From Ferrimonas marina (GTDB lineage Bacteria; Pseudomonadota; Gammaproteobacteria; Enterobacterales; Shewanellaceae): a DNA stretch of 64,000 bases. This document shows, in pieces, positions 1-9,900 of this stretch; the stretch's first letter is position 1, and each line of letters opens with the position of its first letter. The notes below the pieces were generated by a model, which saw only the letters and a program-made list of their open reading frames with translations, did no database searches and was not told the origin of the DNA. The stretch spans positions 62,001-126,000 of the forward strand of contig NZ_FQXG01000003.1 of assembly GCF_900129905.1 (NCBI RefSeq), given 5' to 3'. The position numbers and the translations under genes were made by a program.

Positions 1-550
1 GTGCGGCTCCGGCGTTTTCTGTCATAGGCTGGGGCTCCTGAAGCTGGGCTTCTGGCCCCGTAACCTGCCTAGTCCAGGTATCGAAGAAGTGGGTCAGCAG
101 GGTTGCCTGTTCAAGCAGATCAATATCTGTGTGGTGCTGGCTGGGATACTCCAGGTATTCCATCTCAGGTTCGCGCTTTAGGTAGGCCTTACCGTCCAGA
201 ATCATCACCGACTCAAGCAGTGCGCTTTCGCAGATCAGGGCTACCAGCGTGTTGTTGCAATCTACGGTTTCCCGTTCGTGATCCCTAGCAGCGAGGTGTT
301 CTACTGCAGTAGGGTCGCATTCGTACCGCGCTTCCCAGACGGGTTTGCCAAAGAGCCCAATAGCAATCTTGTCTGCTGCGAACATCAAATGGGGCAGCCA
401 GCCCTGGTCATAATTGAGGGCGCTGACGGTCGTCGGGGACTTCCAACCACCCACCAGTAGTTGCGAATAGGGTTGGCTGTCGTGGGTGTGGCGCAATAGG
501 GATTGGCCAAACACAGCGACCGCATCGCTGATTGTTCTGCGTTCTGTCAC
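1..550 (-). CDS. Unrecognised protein, C-terminus beyond left edge
   Basis: An open minus-strand frame runs from a GTG at 548-550 to the left edge without a stop, giving at least 183 residues. AAGG lies about 9 bases upstream of the GTG. The visible part is soluble, rich in aromatic and acidic residues, and has no signal peptide or membrane segment. It contains a WKSPTTVSALNYDQGWLPHL stretch and a later acidic, glutamine-rich tail. I do not recognise the family. It is divergent from the gene at 569 and lies next to conjugative transfer genes, so a role in transfer is possible but only inferred. Truncated by the window. Confidence 0.55.
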   Translation of the reverse strand, partial: MTERRTISDAVAVFGQSLLRHTHDSQPYSQLLVGGWKSPTTVSALNYDQGWLPHLMFAADKIAIGLFGKPVWEARYECDPTAVEHLAARDHERETVDCNNTLVALICESALLESVMILDGKAYLKREPEMEYLEYPSQHHTDIDLLEQATLLTHFFDTWTRQVTGPEAQLQEPQPMTENAGAA

Positions 551-568
551 TTCAAAAACCTTATAATT

Positions 569-1129
569 ATGCGAGGTACCGGCTGCCCTTCTAATCAGTA
601 TAAGGGGCCAAACTGCCAAAGTGCGGGAGTTGAGACTGTTTTGAATGGCACAGAGTTAGACGAACCGCTTGGGTTCGCCAAAAGAAACCCAGATCTGTTC
701 GATAACCGGCCCAGTCATGGGCTAAAGGCGACCTTGCTGGCAAGCCAGGCCCTGTCTGAATCACTGGGTCAATACAGTCATTACAAGGATGGGTCGGGTG
801 AGCCCGTGTCCTTTGTTCTGGCGTTCCCGGTGCATCTGGAGTCGCTGTTGCAGTACCCAAGGTGGGTGGCCGCTCAAGTGGATAGTGCCAGGAACATGCT
901 GTACCTGATCGCAGAGGTAACGATGGACGGTGAGACTGTGCGCTGCGCCATTCAGTTCCGTCTGCGGCCCAAGCGTATCGCATTGATCAAGCGCTTTGGC
1001 GCCATTGAGTTAGCGCAGCTTGATGCCTTTCTTGAGGGTGGCAAGACGGTTCTGACAATCGAAGTGAGCGAATTCTCAACAATGGATTGGGAGAAGCGGG
1101 CCGAAAAGAGGGAGACCGTGAGATGGTAG
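569..1129 (+). CDS. Hypothetical protein upstream of icmP
   Basis: A 186-residue frame from ATG 569; an ATG-equivalent start at 503 would overlap the divergent gene at 1-550, so I prefer 569 although its ribosome-binding site is weak. No signal peptide or membrane span is visible. The C-terminal half (about residues 90-186) alternates hydrophobic strands with charged residues and ends in a basic/acidic helix. I recognise no family. It lies 73 bases upstream of icmP in the same direction and probably belongs to the same transfer operon. Confidence 0.5.
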   Translation: MRGTGCPSNQYKGPNCQSAGVETVLNGTELDEPLGFAKRNPDLFDNRPSHGLKATLLASQALSESLGQYSHYKDGSGEPVSFVLAFPVHLESLLQYPRWVAAQVDSARNMLYLIAEVTMDGETVRCAIQFRLRPKRIALIKRFGAIELAQLDAFLEGGKTVLTIEVSEFSTMDWEKRAEKRETVRW

Positions 1130-1202
1130 TCAGCAAGGTATTAATTTATTCGCCGTTAGGTGGCGACGTTCTAACGAGTATAAATATGAAGGCTAGCCAA
1201 GC

Positions 1203-2453
1203 ATGAGTGAGCAGAAATCAGACAGCGGGTACATCATCATCGCCGTCGCAGTGATCGCGGCCGTGCATGTGTTGGTTAGCTACACCGATGTTTTAGCGTT
1301 CGTGTGGCGATGGGTGCGTATTGCTGAGTTGGCACCATTCCAGGTGCTGCCAATGCTGCACACCGGTGATGACTGGTTTGGGAGGGAATTCCAGACCTTG
1401 AAGACAGCATTCGAGTTCCTACTCGAAGCTACTCCCGATCAGTTAGACGCCAAAACCCGGGAAATCATCGACCGCCATGTCGCTAAGTACCTCTACTTGA
1501 CCTTCGGACTGCTGTTTCTCGGCATCGGGGTGCGCAGATTCCAGCGCGAGAAGCGCAACGTCAAAATTCACAACATGAGTTCCCTGCTTGCCCAGAACGC
1601 CGCAATCTATCCTTCCCTGCAGCCCTATCTCGATACAGATCCGGCCAAGGTAGATATTCAGTTTATGCGAGGTGATAAGTCTTCCGAGGCGTCGGCAGCC
1701 AGTCTGGACCCTGGAGAGTTGGCTCTAATGGCTCCTCCATTGGGGCTTGAGGAGCGTGCCAAGAGGGACACGAGCTTGAACCGGGCAATATGGGACGGTG
1801 CAGATGGCTTTGATGAGGATCTGGCCAGGGAATGCTTGATTGAACAGCTAGGCCGCCGCTTCACTGGGATACAGCATCTTGAAGAGCATGAGGCGGAGTT
1901 GTACAAGAACTTGGTCTCGAATATAAATCCCACGTCAGAGGCGATAAGGTCAACCGTTGTCGAGTTTTCCCAGCACATCATGGGTGAAGCCAAGCGGCGT
2001 CCCACGGGCTTGCTCCCAGAGGAGCAAAGGTTCTTCACCGCTATGGTCAAAGAGACCGATAAGCTCGGGAAGAAGGCCAAGCAATGGGACCGGCACGAGT
2101 ACGAAAAGCATTTTGTATTCAGTCCGGTGTTCATTGAGGCGTATAAGCAGATTGTGGGCGAGCGCGTTATGTCGCGACACGGCTATATTCGCAGTGGTTT
2201 GATGTCCTTGATGGATGAGGCGAGAGGAAGCGGCGTGGTGGCATCTGAATCAATGCGTTCTCTAAAGGCCCTGGATCGACCATTGTGGTACTGCATGAGT
2301 ACTGAAGGGCGGGAGGTAACCTTTGCGGAGTCAATGGGACCATTTTGTCAGAGGTTGGTCGAAGATGCGTGGGGTAAAGCAATCCCTGTCCCAGAAGTTG
2401 AAGCCGCAATCGATGGCTGGAAACGGTCACTGGGTATTGGCGTAGAGGATTGA
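1203..2453 (+). CDS. icmP: IcmP/DotM/TrbA-like type IVB secretion coupling component
   Basis: A 416-residue inner-membrane protein. In Dot/Icm and IncI transfer systems DotM/TrbA partners the coupling ATPase DotL/TrbC and helps recruit substrates at the inner membrane. The N-terminus has a membrane span at about residues 9-31 and another near 95-112, then a cytosolic domain. The C-terminal ALDRPLWYCMSTEGRE segment followed by AESMGPF closely recalls the DotM signature (LDRRLWY..., GPFAHW). The next gene downstream is the matching coupling ATPase, the same pairing as in IncI plasmids and Legionella. A 27-codon reading frame at 1123-1206 ends in ATGA overlapping this start. Assignment is from remembered family motifs. 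Confidence 0.8.
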   Translation: MSEQKSDSGYIIIAVAVIAAVHVLVSYTDVLAFVWRWVRIAELAPFQVLPMLHTGDDWFGREFQTLKTAFEFLLEATPDQLDAKTREIIDRHVAKYLYLTFGLLFLGIGVRRFQREKRNVKIHNMSSLLAQNAAIYPSLQPYLDTDPAKVDIQFMRGDKSSEASAASLDPGELALMAPPLGLEERAKRDTSLNRAIWDGADGFDEDLARECLIEQLGRRFTGIQHLEEHEAELYKNLVSNINPTSEAIRSTVVEFSQHIMGEAKRRPTGLLPEEQRFFTAMVKETDKLGKKAKQWDRHEYEKHFVFSPVFIEAYKQIVGERVMSRHGYIRSGLMSLMDEARGSGVVASESMRSLKALDRPLWYCMSTEGREVTFAESMGPFCQRLVEDAWGKAIPVPEVEAAIDGWKRSLGIGVED

Positions 2454-2601
2454 CCTGTCTGATGATTTGCCTTTCACTTACAAATTAATCGGACGCCAAC
2501 AAAGAGAGTAAAAAATCTAACGTTAGCGACACTGGGCCTATTCAGGGGGTAGGCATCTCACTTCTATATAATGGTGGGGTGTCTACCATAAGAATAAAAA
2601 G

Positions 2602-5019
2602 ATGGCCGAATCTTATCATGGCGTCAGCGTTAATGAGGATCTAGATCCTTCGTTGATGTGGCGCGACACCGCTCCAGTATCAGTCAAAGCTAAGCGATTC
2701 TTTCGGGACAATGACGCCTTCATTCTGATGATGTGTGGCTTTGCGACCATTGCCCTAGGACTTTTGCTGCCGCCTGAAAACCCTTTGTCATTAATTGCTG
2801 ACCTAGGGTTGGCCGTAGCGTTTGTCATCACTCTAATTCTAAGGCCAAAGAAAACAAAATACACCTTCAGAAGCCCGCGCAACCCAGGGGCAAAACCGAA
2901 TGATGATGACGGAATCCTATTATGGGGAACTTCCCTCGATGACTACACGCCCTTATATTCCTCGACTGGTGATTTAACCACGCACGCGTTGGTTTTCGGA
3001 AGCACCGGATCGGGCAAGTCTCGCTTCCTCTTGGGTGTGCTCTATCAGAGTATGTTATTTGGCTCTGGATGCATGATGGTCGACGGTAAAGGTGACAACA
3101 CGATTTGGCATTTGGTTTATTCAATATGTCGTCGTGTGGGCCGAGAAGATGATCTTCTTCTTATTAACTACCTCATCCCTGAAAACAAAGGTGACACGCA
3201 AGAGATTCGAGACTTATCCCGACTCAGTAATACCAACCAACCCTTTAATAGCGGCACTGCGGACGAACTTAGGACGTTGATTGTCGGCTTGATGCCTGAT
3301 GCGGGCCCTGACCCAATGTGGCAGGAGCGAGCATCTGCGATGCTCAAGGCCGTGCTGAGTTGCCTGGTGTACATGAGGGACCGTGGTGACTTCAACCTAG
3401 ACGTGCGCAAGATTCGAGAGTACATGCCCTTGGATAAGTGCATTGAGTTGACTCAGGACAAGGCCAACGTTCCTGACGCGGTCAAATACGATATGACGAA
3501 GTATTTGTTGGACTTGCCTGGCTACACCGAAGAAGATGCCTTTATGGGCACGCTTAATGCGAAGGCCCAAGAAAGCCACGGTTATTTGCAGATGCAATTG
3601 ACTGGCGTCTTATCTGATTTGAGCTCAACTTATAAGCATATTTTTGATACGCCCGTTGGTGAGGTTAGCTTTAGGGATGTGGTATTTAACCGCCGCGTAC
3701 TGTTTGTAATGCTACCAGCGCTTTCGCGAGATCCACAAGCTTTGGCGGGCCTTGGAAAACTGGTAATCAGTGGTATTAGATCGGCTCTTGCCCCAGCACT
3801 TGGCAGTTTAGCGGAGGGGTCTAAAGCCACCGTTGTAGATACCAAGCCGACTAACTCATCCGTTCCATTTGTATTAATTATGGACGAGTATGGGTTCTAT
3901 GCGGTACCTGGGTTTTCAATAGTCGCAGCACAAGCCAGGTCACTTGGCGTTTCGTGCTTTTGGGCGGGTCAGGATTACCCAGGATTCACACGCTCATCAG
4001 AAATTGAGGCAAAGTCAACGGTCGCGAATACTAACTTCACCGTGGTAATGAAGTTGGAAGATGCTGAGGATACTTACCAGCTTGTTCAAAAAAGGGCTGG
4101 CGAAGCTCAGGTTGAGTATGCCAGTGGGAAAGAGCGTTCTGGGACCAGTTCATATCGGGATCGTGGTACCACTGACGTCAGAAACGTAAATAGGGTTAAC
4201 CTGCGCGATTTGGTGCGCCAAAGGCCGGGGCAGGCACATATTCTTTGGAAGGATTACCTTATCCGAGCGCAGTTATATTATGCTGACCCTTTCCTCTCAA
4301 CTTATATGAAGCCCAACAAGTTCGTTATTGTGAATAAACCCACAACGGACCAATTGCGTGAGTTGGGTGAAAAGCGCGAGACCTATCGTAAGAACTTGCT
4401 TAGTGAGGAAAACAAAGCAGAGGGTGTTGAGGTAAGCGAAGGGCTTAAACGCCTGTTCGGTCACTATGGCCTGGCAATGTCCAGGCGTATGCCGTCCTCC
4501 AGTGCCAGTCAGTTTGCCGTTGCTGCGGGTGAAGTGCAGCGTAAGCTCATTGACGCTGGGATGGCCGCGTTGGTGGCTAAGCAGGAACGGGACAAAGAAC
4601 GCCTTGCCAAGGCAGCGGAAGAGGCCAAGAAACCGAAACCGGCTGAACCTGAGAGTGTGGCTCAGATGGAAGAGTCCACAGCATCTGCTTCAGTGGATGG
4701 GACCAGCAAGCCTGATCTTCAGTCTAGGGCCCCAGTTGTAGAGTCTGATAGGGGTGTTGAGGATAGCGGTAGGGGGTTAGGCAGTACGCTGAAGGACGTT
4801 ATTAATGACTCCATCAACGCCCGTATCCGTTCTATCGGGTTGAACCTATCTGTTGAGGAGCGTGCCCGCTACACAGTGGACGCTATTCTGCCGGACCAGG
4901 AAGACCTATCTGGTCTGGCTGCGGAGTTGGATACCTACCCCGAAGCCAGTCCCGAGAGGATTGCTGACGATGAACTGGAGGCTCTGATCGCGCAGATCCA
5001 GGCCGACGAAGACCTTTAG
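2602..5019 (+). CDS. icmO: IcmO/DotL/TrbC-like type IV coupling ATPase
   Basis: An 805-residue type IV coupling protein that would deliver substrates (relaxase-DNA or proteins) to a type IVB secretion channel. Two N-terminal membrane spans lie near residues 38-56 and 62-80. A Walker A GSTGSGKS is at 133-140, with VDGKGDN just after it, and a Walker B-type LIMDEYG has D428/E429. The segments REDDLLLIN, VLFVMLPALSRDP and AQARSLG..FWAGQD match DotL rather than VirD4/TraD. The C-terminal 170 residues are charged and low in complexity, as in DotL, where this region binds adaptor proteins. A 148-base gap separates it from icmP; a TATAAT at 2567-2572 could be a -10 but no good -35 is present. Confidence 0.88.
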   Translation: MAESYHGVSVNEDLDPSLMWRDTAPVSVKAKRFFRDNDAFILMMCGFATIALGLLLPPENPLSLIADLGLAVAFVITLILRPKKTKYTFRSPRNPGAKPNDDDGILLWGTSLDDYTPLYSSTGDLTTHALVFGSTGSGKSRFLLGVLYQSMLFGSGCMMVDGKGDNTIWHLVYSICRRVGREDDLLLINYLIPENKGDTQEIRDLSRLSNTNQPFNSGTADELRTLIVGLMPDAGPDPMWQERASAMLKAVLSCLVYMRDRGDFNLDVRKIREYMPLDKCIELTQDKANVPDAVKYDMTKYLLDLPGYTEEDAFMGTLNAKAQESHGYLQMQLTGVLSDLSSTYKHIFDTPVGEVSFRDVVFNRRVLFVMLPALSRDPQALAGLGKLVISGIRSALAPALGSLAEGSKATVVDTKPTNSSVPFVLIMDEYGFYAVPGFSIVAAQARSLGVSCFWAGQDYPGFTRSSEIEAKSTVANTNFTVVMKLEDAEDTYQLVQKRAGEAQVEYASGKERSGTSSYRDRGTTDVRNVNRVNLRDLVRQRPGQAHILWKDYLIRAQLYYADPFLSTYMKPNKFVIVNKPTTDQLRELGEKRETYRKNLLSEENKAEGVEVSEGLKRLFGHYGLAMSRRMPSSSASQFAVAAGEVQRKLIDAGMAALVAKQERDKERLAKAAEEAKKPKPAEPESVAQMEESTASASVDGTSKPDLQSRAPVVESDRGVEDSGRGLGSTLKDVINDSINARIRSIGLNLSVEERARYTVDAILPDQEDLSGLAAELDTYPEASPERIADDELEALIAQIQADEDL

Positions 5020-5022
5020 CGC

Positions 5023-5478
5023 TTACTTAAAGGCTAGGACCAGCCACATCATGGGCAGGCAAATGGGGGCAGCTGTCGGGTTTTCGAACTTGATGCCAGT
5101 AATGCCAACAGAGAACTTGCACTGTTCGGCGATCTCTTTTGCACACCCGCCGTCACACATCGCGCCCTTGATTGCTGAAGGGCTCGATATAACAGAAATA
5201 CCGAGGGTCGCACAGTTCATAAGGGGTTGTAGTGGACCCAGGGCATTTGAGGAGCTTTCGTAGCCTTCCTCTGCCAAATCTTCCGTACTGTCGGCTACCA
5301 CCGGGTTGCCGGCAGCGTCATAGGCCATCAATTCGCCATTCTCATCTGTGGCTTCCAGTTGCTCGGCCATAGACTGCATTGCTTCTACGTCATCGGTGGC
5401 GCACGAGTATGCACTCGCATTAACAGCTGGTGCAGCGATAGTAAGTGCGATCAGCAGAGCTTTAAAGTTGTTTGTCAT
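5023..5478 (-). CDS. Small exported protein, unknown
   Basis: A 151-residue protein with a clear Sec signal peptide (hydrophobic ALLIALTIAAPAVNA, cleavage near residue 23). The mature part is acidic and has several cysteines. A strong AAGGAGG lies 8 bases before the ATG. It is 15 bases downstream of the prepilin peptidase on the same strand, so probably co-transcribed with it. The C-terminus is hydrophobic (LPMMWLVLAF). I do not recognise the family. The location suggests a pilus or transfer accessory protein, but this is inference. Confidence 0.65.
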   Translation of the reverse strand: MTNNFKALLIALTIAAPAVNASAYSCATDDVEAMQSMAEQLEATDENGELMAYDAAGNPVVADSTEDLAEEGYESSSNALGPLQPLMNCATLGISVISSPSAIKGAMCDGGCAKEIAEQCKFSVGITGIKFENPTAAPICLPMMWLVLAFK

Positions 5479-5492
5479 AGTTGAGCCCTCCT

Positions 5493-6302
5493 TTAATTAT
5501 TGTATTCGAGTAGGGGTATCAATAGCCCCAACTCACTGAGAATTAGGGTGATCAGGGCGCCGACTAAAATGGGCGGCGCCATTGGGAGCGCACCTTCTGG
5601 GACGTCGGGGTCTGATGGCATGAGGCGACGTAGATACGCCACTGGGACACCCATTAGGCCGAATGCCCATGACAGTATGAACCCGTCTGGCCCTACCCAT
5701 GCCCCCACTGCTCCGAGCAGGGGTAGGTCACCCAGCCCAAGCCACTCCCTTCCCGTTGTTAGTCTGCCAATCGCATAGAGTACTAGGACAATGCCGCCGC
5801 CAAACAATGCGCCGGCCAGTGACTTCATCGCATTGGTTTCTAGGGTTCCTGAGGCCGCCAGCACTAAACCCAGAACACCGAGCGGGATAGTGATTGCGAA
5901 CGGTGCAAGCAGATGTCTGATGTCAATAATTATCAGTGCCAGTGCGAAGTAGCTAAATAATGACAGTGTGAGCGCCGACTGAGTGTCGAAGTTCAGTAGG
6001 AATACCCCTGGTATGGCCGCGCAAACTATCTCGAGCATGAAGTAGTTGCCGGGGATCTTCCCACCACAGCACTTAGCTCGGCCAAGCTGGAACAGCCATG
6101 TGACAACCGGGATGTTTCGGTAGAAGGGAATCAGGGTGTTGCAGTTGGGGCAATGCGACCTGCCCCAGAGCGTGTCGAATACTGGTGACTTGATCGTCCC
6201 CAAAATCATCATGGGTAGTCGGGTAGTCAAGACTGTGAGAAAGGAGCCCACACATGCCCCATACACGCAAGCAATCAGGATGATGAGCGTGTCAGTTGCC
6301 AT
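5493..6302 (-). CDS. Type IV prepilin peptidase (PilD/PilU-like)
   Basis: A 269-residue polytopic membrane protein of the A24 aspartyl peptidase family, which cleaves and usually N-methylates type IV prepilins. The cytoplasmic N-terminal domain has CPNC (51-54) and then KCCGGK (77-82); the second cysteine pair is adjacent rather than CxxC. The two expected catalytic aspartates are visible as D127 in LALIIIDIRHLLAP and D192 in GLGDLPL. About seven membrane segments follow. Its start overlaps the end of the upstream lipoprotein gene by 11 bases. IncI-type plasmids carry such an enzyme (PilU) for their thin pilus, which fits the neighbouring icmP-icmO pair. Confidence 0.85.
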   Translation of the reverse strand: MATDTLIILIACVYGACVGSFLTVLTTRLPMMILGTIKSPVFDTLWGRSHCPNCNTLIPFYRNIPVVTWLFQLGRAKCCGGKIPGNYFMLEIVCAAIPGVFLLNFDTQSALTLSLFSYFALALIIIDIRHLLAPFAITIPLGVLGLVLAASGTLETNAMKSLAGALFGGGIVLVLYAIGRLTTGREWLGLGDLPLLGAVGAWVGPDGFILSWAFGLMGVPVAYLRRLMPSDPDVPEGALPMAPPILVGALITLILSELGLLIPLLEYNN

Positions 6303-6852
6303 GCTGGCCCCGGATCACAACGGCACCATCGCGAGTTTTTAGCTGTACAAAGTCGTATTCCGCCAGCAGCGCATGCAGATCATCAACAGGCCCATTGTAG
6401 AGGCTGACATCATCAAAATGGTAAAGGACGATTGCATTTAGGGCTTCCTGGGTCAGATCCATGTAGTCGCGCCTTACCAGCGGATCCACTTCCCTTGCGC
6501 TATGCAGTTTAACCTTTGGATTAGTCAGTTGGAGGGTCATATCCCTGGTGTCCAGGTACAGCCCACCGGTGACCGAGGCGATGAATGTGGTGTTGATGGT
6601 GTAATCGTCACCGTTAGCGATTGTCTTTCCGGTCAGGTGGACGATCGGGCCTTGGTTTGTGATGGAGACGGTATGCCCTTCAAGCAGTATTTTCGCGTCG
6701 ACTGGGTCCATTTCACCGATGTGGTAGGTGACCTCGTACGACCGTGTTTCAACCTCAAGTAGTTGCTCGTTCATGTAGGACTCACTCACAGTGAATCCTG
6801 CGCAGCCGGATAGCAGAATGGCAGCAGTAGCGATAATAATGGAACGCATCAT
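6292..6852 (-). CDS. Lipoprotein, possibly DUF1439/YceB-like
   Basis: The protein begins MMRSIII and has a lipobox LLSGC at residues 13-17, so it should be an outer-membrane or periplasmic lipoprotein of 186 residues. AAGG stands 5 bases before the first of two ATGs (6852 and 6849). A longer start at 6882 would put ten charged residues before the signal, so I rejected it. The body, with repeated strand-like segments such as VHLTGKTI and GLYLDTRDMTLQL and a late helix LTQEALNAIVLYH, resembles E. coli YceB (DUF1439); this is a modest similarity from memory. It overlaps the prepilin peptidase gene by 11 bases and is probably translationally coupled to it. Confidence 0.6.
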   Translation of the reverse strand: MMRSIIIATAAILLSGCAGFTVSESYMNEQLLEVETRSYEVTYHIGEMDPVDAKILLEGHTVSITNQGPIVHLTGKTIANGDDYTINTTFIASVTGGLYLDTRDMTLQLTNPKVKLHSAREVDPLVRRDYMDLTQEALNAIVLYHFDDVSLYNGPVDDLHALLAEYDFVQLKTRDGAVVIRGQHGN

Positions 6853-6996
6853 GGGGCCCTTATCAAATCTGATCAGCACCATGATACGGCCCCTTGGAAG
6901 AAATCCTAAGGGGCGCCACGTCGTGAATTGTGATTGGTTTAGGCCGGGGGATTGGGGTGAACGGCCCTACTGCTAAATTCCCGGCCCAGCGTTTGC

Positions 6997-9900
6997 TCAG
7001 TGCAGCGTTGGGAGGCCGTTTCTAGAGGCCAGGTGCCTAAGAAAGGCTGCTTCGTCATCGCGGTAGAGCAGACTGTGTTCGTCGAAGTCACATTGTCCAA
7101 GCTCCAATCGCAGAGATTGAGCGACGGATTTGGGGTCCAGCGTATCCAGCACTTTAATGGTGGTGGCACCATTGCCATGCACACTGGTCACGCCTTTGCT
7201 GTCCAGGAGCAATCGCAGGCGCTGGGCAGTCACCAGTTGAGTTACCTCTGCCGGCACAGGCCCGTAGTTATCCTCAAGGTAGGCGATGGCCAGGTTGAGC
7301 GAGTGGTCATCAAGCGCAGACTGAGTCATGTGCGCTGCCATAAGGCGGTGTCCCGGCTCATGGATGTAGCTTTCTGGAACAAGCGCGTCGACAGGCATGT
7401 TCATGGCGCAGAGATCGCCGGTCAGGTTGCTGGCGTCGAGCACTTCTGTGCCAAATGCATCGACTTTGTCAGCGAGGTGCTTAAAGATCTTCAGGTAGTA
7501 GGAGTAGCCGGTCTTTTCGATCATACCGCTTTGCTCTTCGCCGAGCAGCTCCCCTGCCCCGCGCGCCTCCAGATCTGCCATGGCCAGCTCCAGGCCTTTG
7601 CCAAGCCCTGACGCTTCCTTGAGGTCCGACAGCCTACGCAAGCCGTCTTCTGTCGGGCTCTCCGATTCGATCAGATAGCAGTACGCCTGGCGACTGGAGC
7701 GACCAACACGACCACGAAGCTGGTGCAGTTGGGCGATCCCCATTTGGTCCGCGTTGTCGATGAACATGGTATTGGCGTTAGGGATGTCGATGCCTGTCTC
7801 AATGATGGTGGTAGCGACCAGGATGCTGAACTTTTTCTCCCTAAACTCCGTGGTGATCGCTTCCAGCTCACCGGTGGCCATTTGCCCATGGGCAAAACGT
7901 ACATCCTGGTGAGGGAACAGGCCTTCTATTTCCTGGGTTCGGGCTTCTATGGTGCTCACCCGGTTGTGAAGGACAAACACCTGGCCGCCACGGGAGATCT
8001 CCCGCTCAACGGACTCTTTAAATTTGTCTTTGTCACCGCGGTCCATGATGTGGGTTGCCGTAGGCAAACGCCCTTGCGGTGCAGTTTGCAAGGTGGCGAG
8101 ATCTCTCATCGAGTGCAGTGCTGAACCCAGTGACTTGGGGATCGGTGTGGCCGTAAGAGACAGTACGTGAACTTGCTCTTTGAGCTGGCTCAGTTTCTCT
8201 TTGTCCTTGGTACCAAAGCGGTGCTCTTCATCAATGATGACAAGCCCGGGGTTAGCAATGCTGACTGTCTTCTGGGTGAGTTTGGTCGTGCCAATGACAA
8301 TGACAGGATCGCCATCTTTGAGCTTTTGCTTAATCCCTTTGGCTTCAGCTGGAGTAGTGGATGCACTGAATAGCAATACCTCGAAACCACTCTCTGCAAA
8401 TCGGCCTTTCATTGACTGGTAGTGCTGCATGGCCAGCAAGTTGTTGGGGACCAGGAAGAGAACCTGGTAGCCACTGCTTACCACTCGACAGCAGGCGCGG
8501 GCCGCCACTTCGGTCTTACCAAAGCCAACATCACCTGACAGGAGCTTATCTACTTTCTTGCCGGCTTCCATTCGACCGTTGATATCGTCGATGACCTTAA
8601 CCTGATCGGTGGTTAGCTGGAACGGGAAGCTGTTGCAGAAGGTTTTGTACTGGTAGTTAGCTGGCGCCATTGCTAGGCCGGCTTTTTCTGCTTGTCGCTC
8701 TTGCTCTGTTAATTCCTTAAGCAGGAACTTGATGCTCAATTCGGCCTTTTGCAGCGAGTCTTTCCAGCCGGTGATCTTGAGCTTACCTTTGCGCTCTTTG
8801 ATCTTCTCACCGTCAGCGCCATCAAGCGGGGCGTTGTCTTTATCGGCACCGTTGTAGGGCGAGACCCAGCCCAGGTCCTGTTGGCGGACAAAGCGGGATG
8901 ATTCGCCCTTGTAGTTAATCTTGATGACAATCTCTTCGCCGTTACCGAAGTCCATGGGGGTAAAGGAGCACATACGGCCAATACCGAAGTGACCATGCAC
9001 AATCGGATCGCCCTCTTGAATGCTGGTAAGAGCGCGGGCACCCATAATGTCTACGGCTGAATCGACATCTTCGTGCAGTTTTGGGTCGTGGATCCGGATG
9101 CCGAACAGGTCTTCTTCGCACAAGATGGCCAGCCCCTGTTCTGGGCACTCTACTGAGCCCTTGAGTGGAGACAGGATGATATTGCCACCCGGGGTAATAT
9201 CTCCCCACGACTCGACGGCTTGGGCTTTGACGTCTGTCAGTTCAAGAATGCTTTGGAGTTGCTCCAGTCGCTTGTTGGAGTTGAGCACAAACACCAGCCG
9301 CTCGAATCGGTCCTGGTAGGACTCAATCAGCTCCATGGTTTCCTGGATAGTAGAGTGACGCAGACTATCCGGGCTCTTAGTGTTGACTTTAAACTGCTGC
9401 AGATTTGCCAGAAAAGAAGCCGCAAACAGCGCGGTTGTCGTTTTGCCTGTCCCTGGGCCGATATGGATGACCCCGCGGTGCTCTTGGTGCAGTGTCTCGA
9501 TCTCGTGGTCAAGACCGGACTTACCGACCCAAGCCTCAACGGGCTCGACCACCGGGTAGCCTTGCTGTCGGCATAGCTCATGGCGCTTGTCGATCAGGGC
9601 CAGGTAGCGACCTATAGCTTCGTTGGTGCCAGGGAAATAGAAGAAAGTCGACGGGTAGAGCTGGCCGAACAGGCTATTAAGAGCGACTTTGTGGAATAGC
9701 GGTGCAAACGCTTCTATACCAGACCCGTCAAGCTTCAGGTTCCGGGCATTCACATAGTGATCGTTCTTAAGCTGGTCGGCGAAGCGCTGGCGCCAGCTGG
9801 TGCGGAACTGGCCGGCGAAATCCTTGTTGATCAGGAATGGCTGGAATGGCGGAAGCTCAACTCGGGTCAGCCTCGGGCCAGTCCCCATTTGCCTGCGTGT

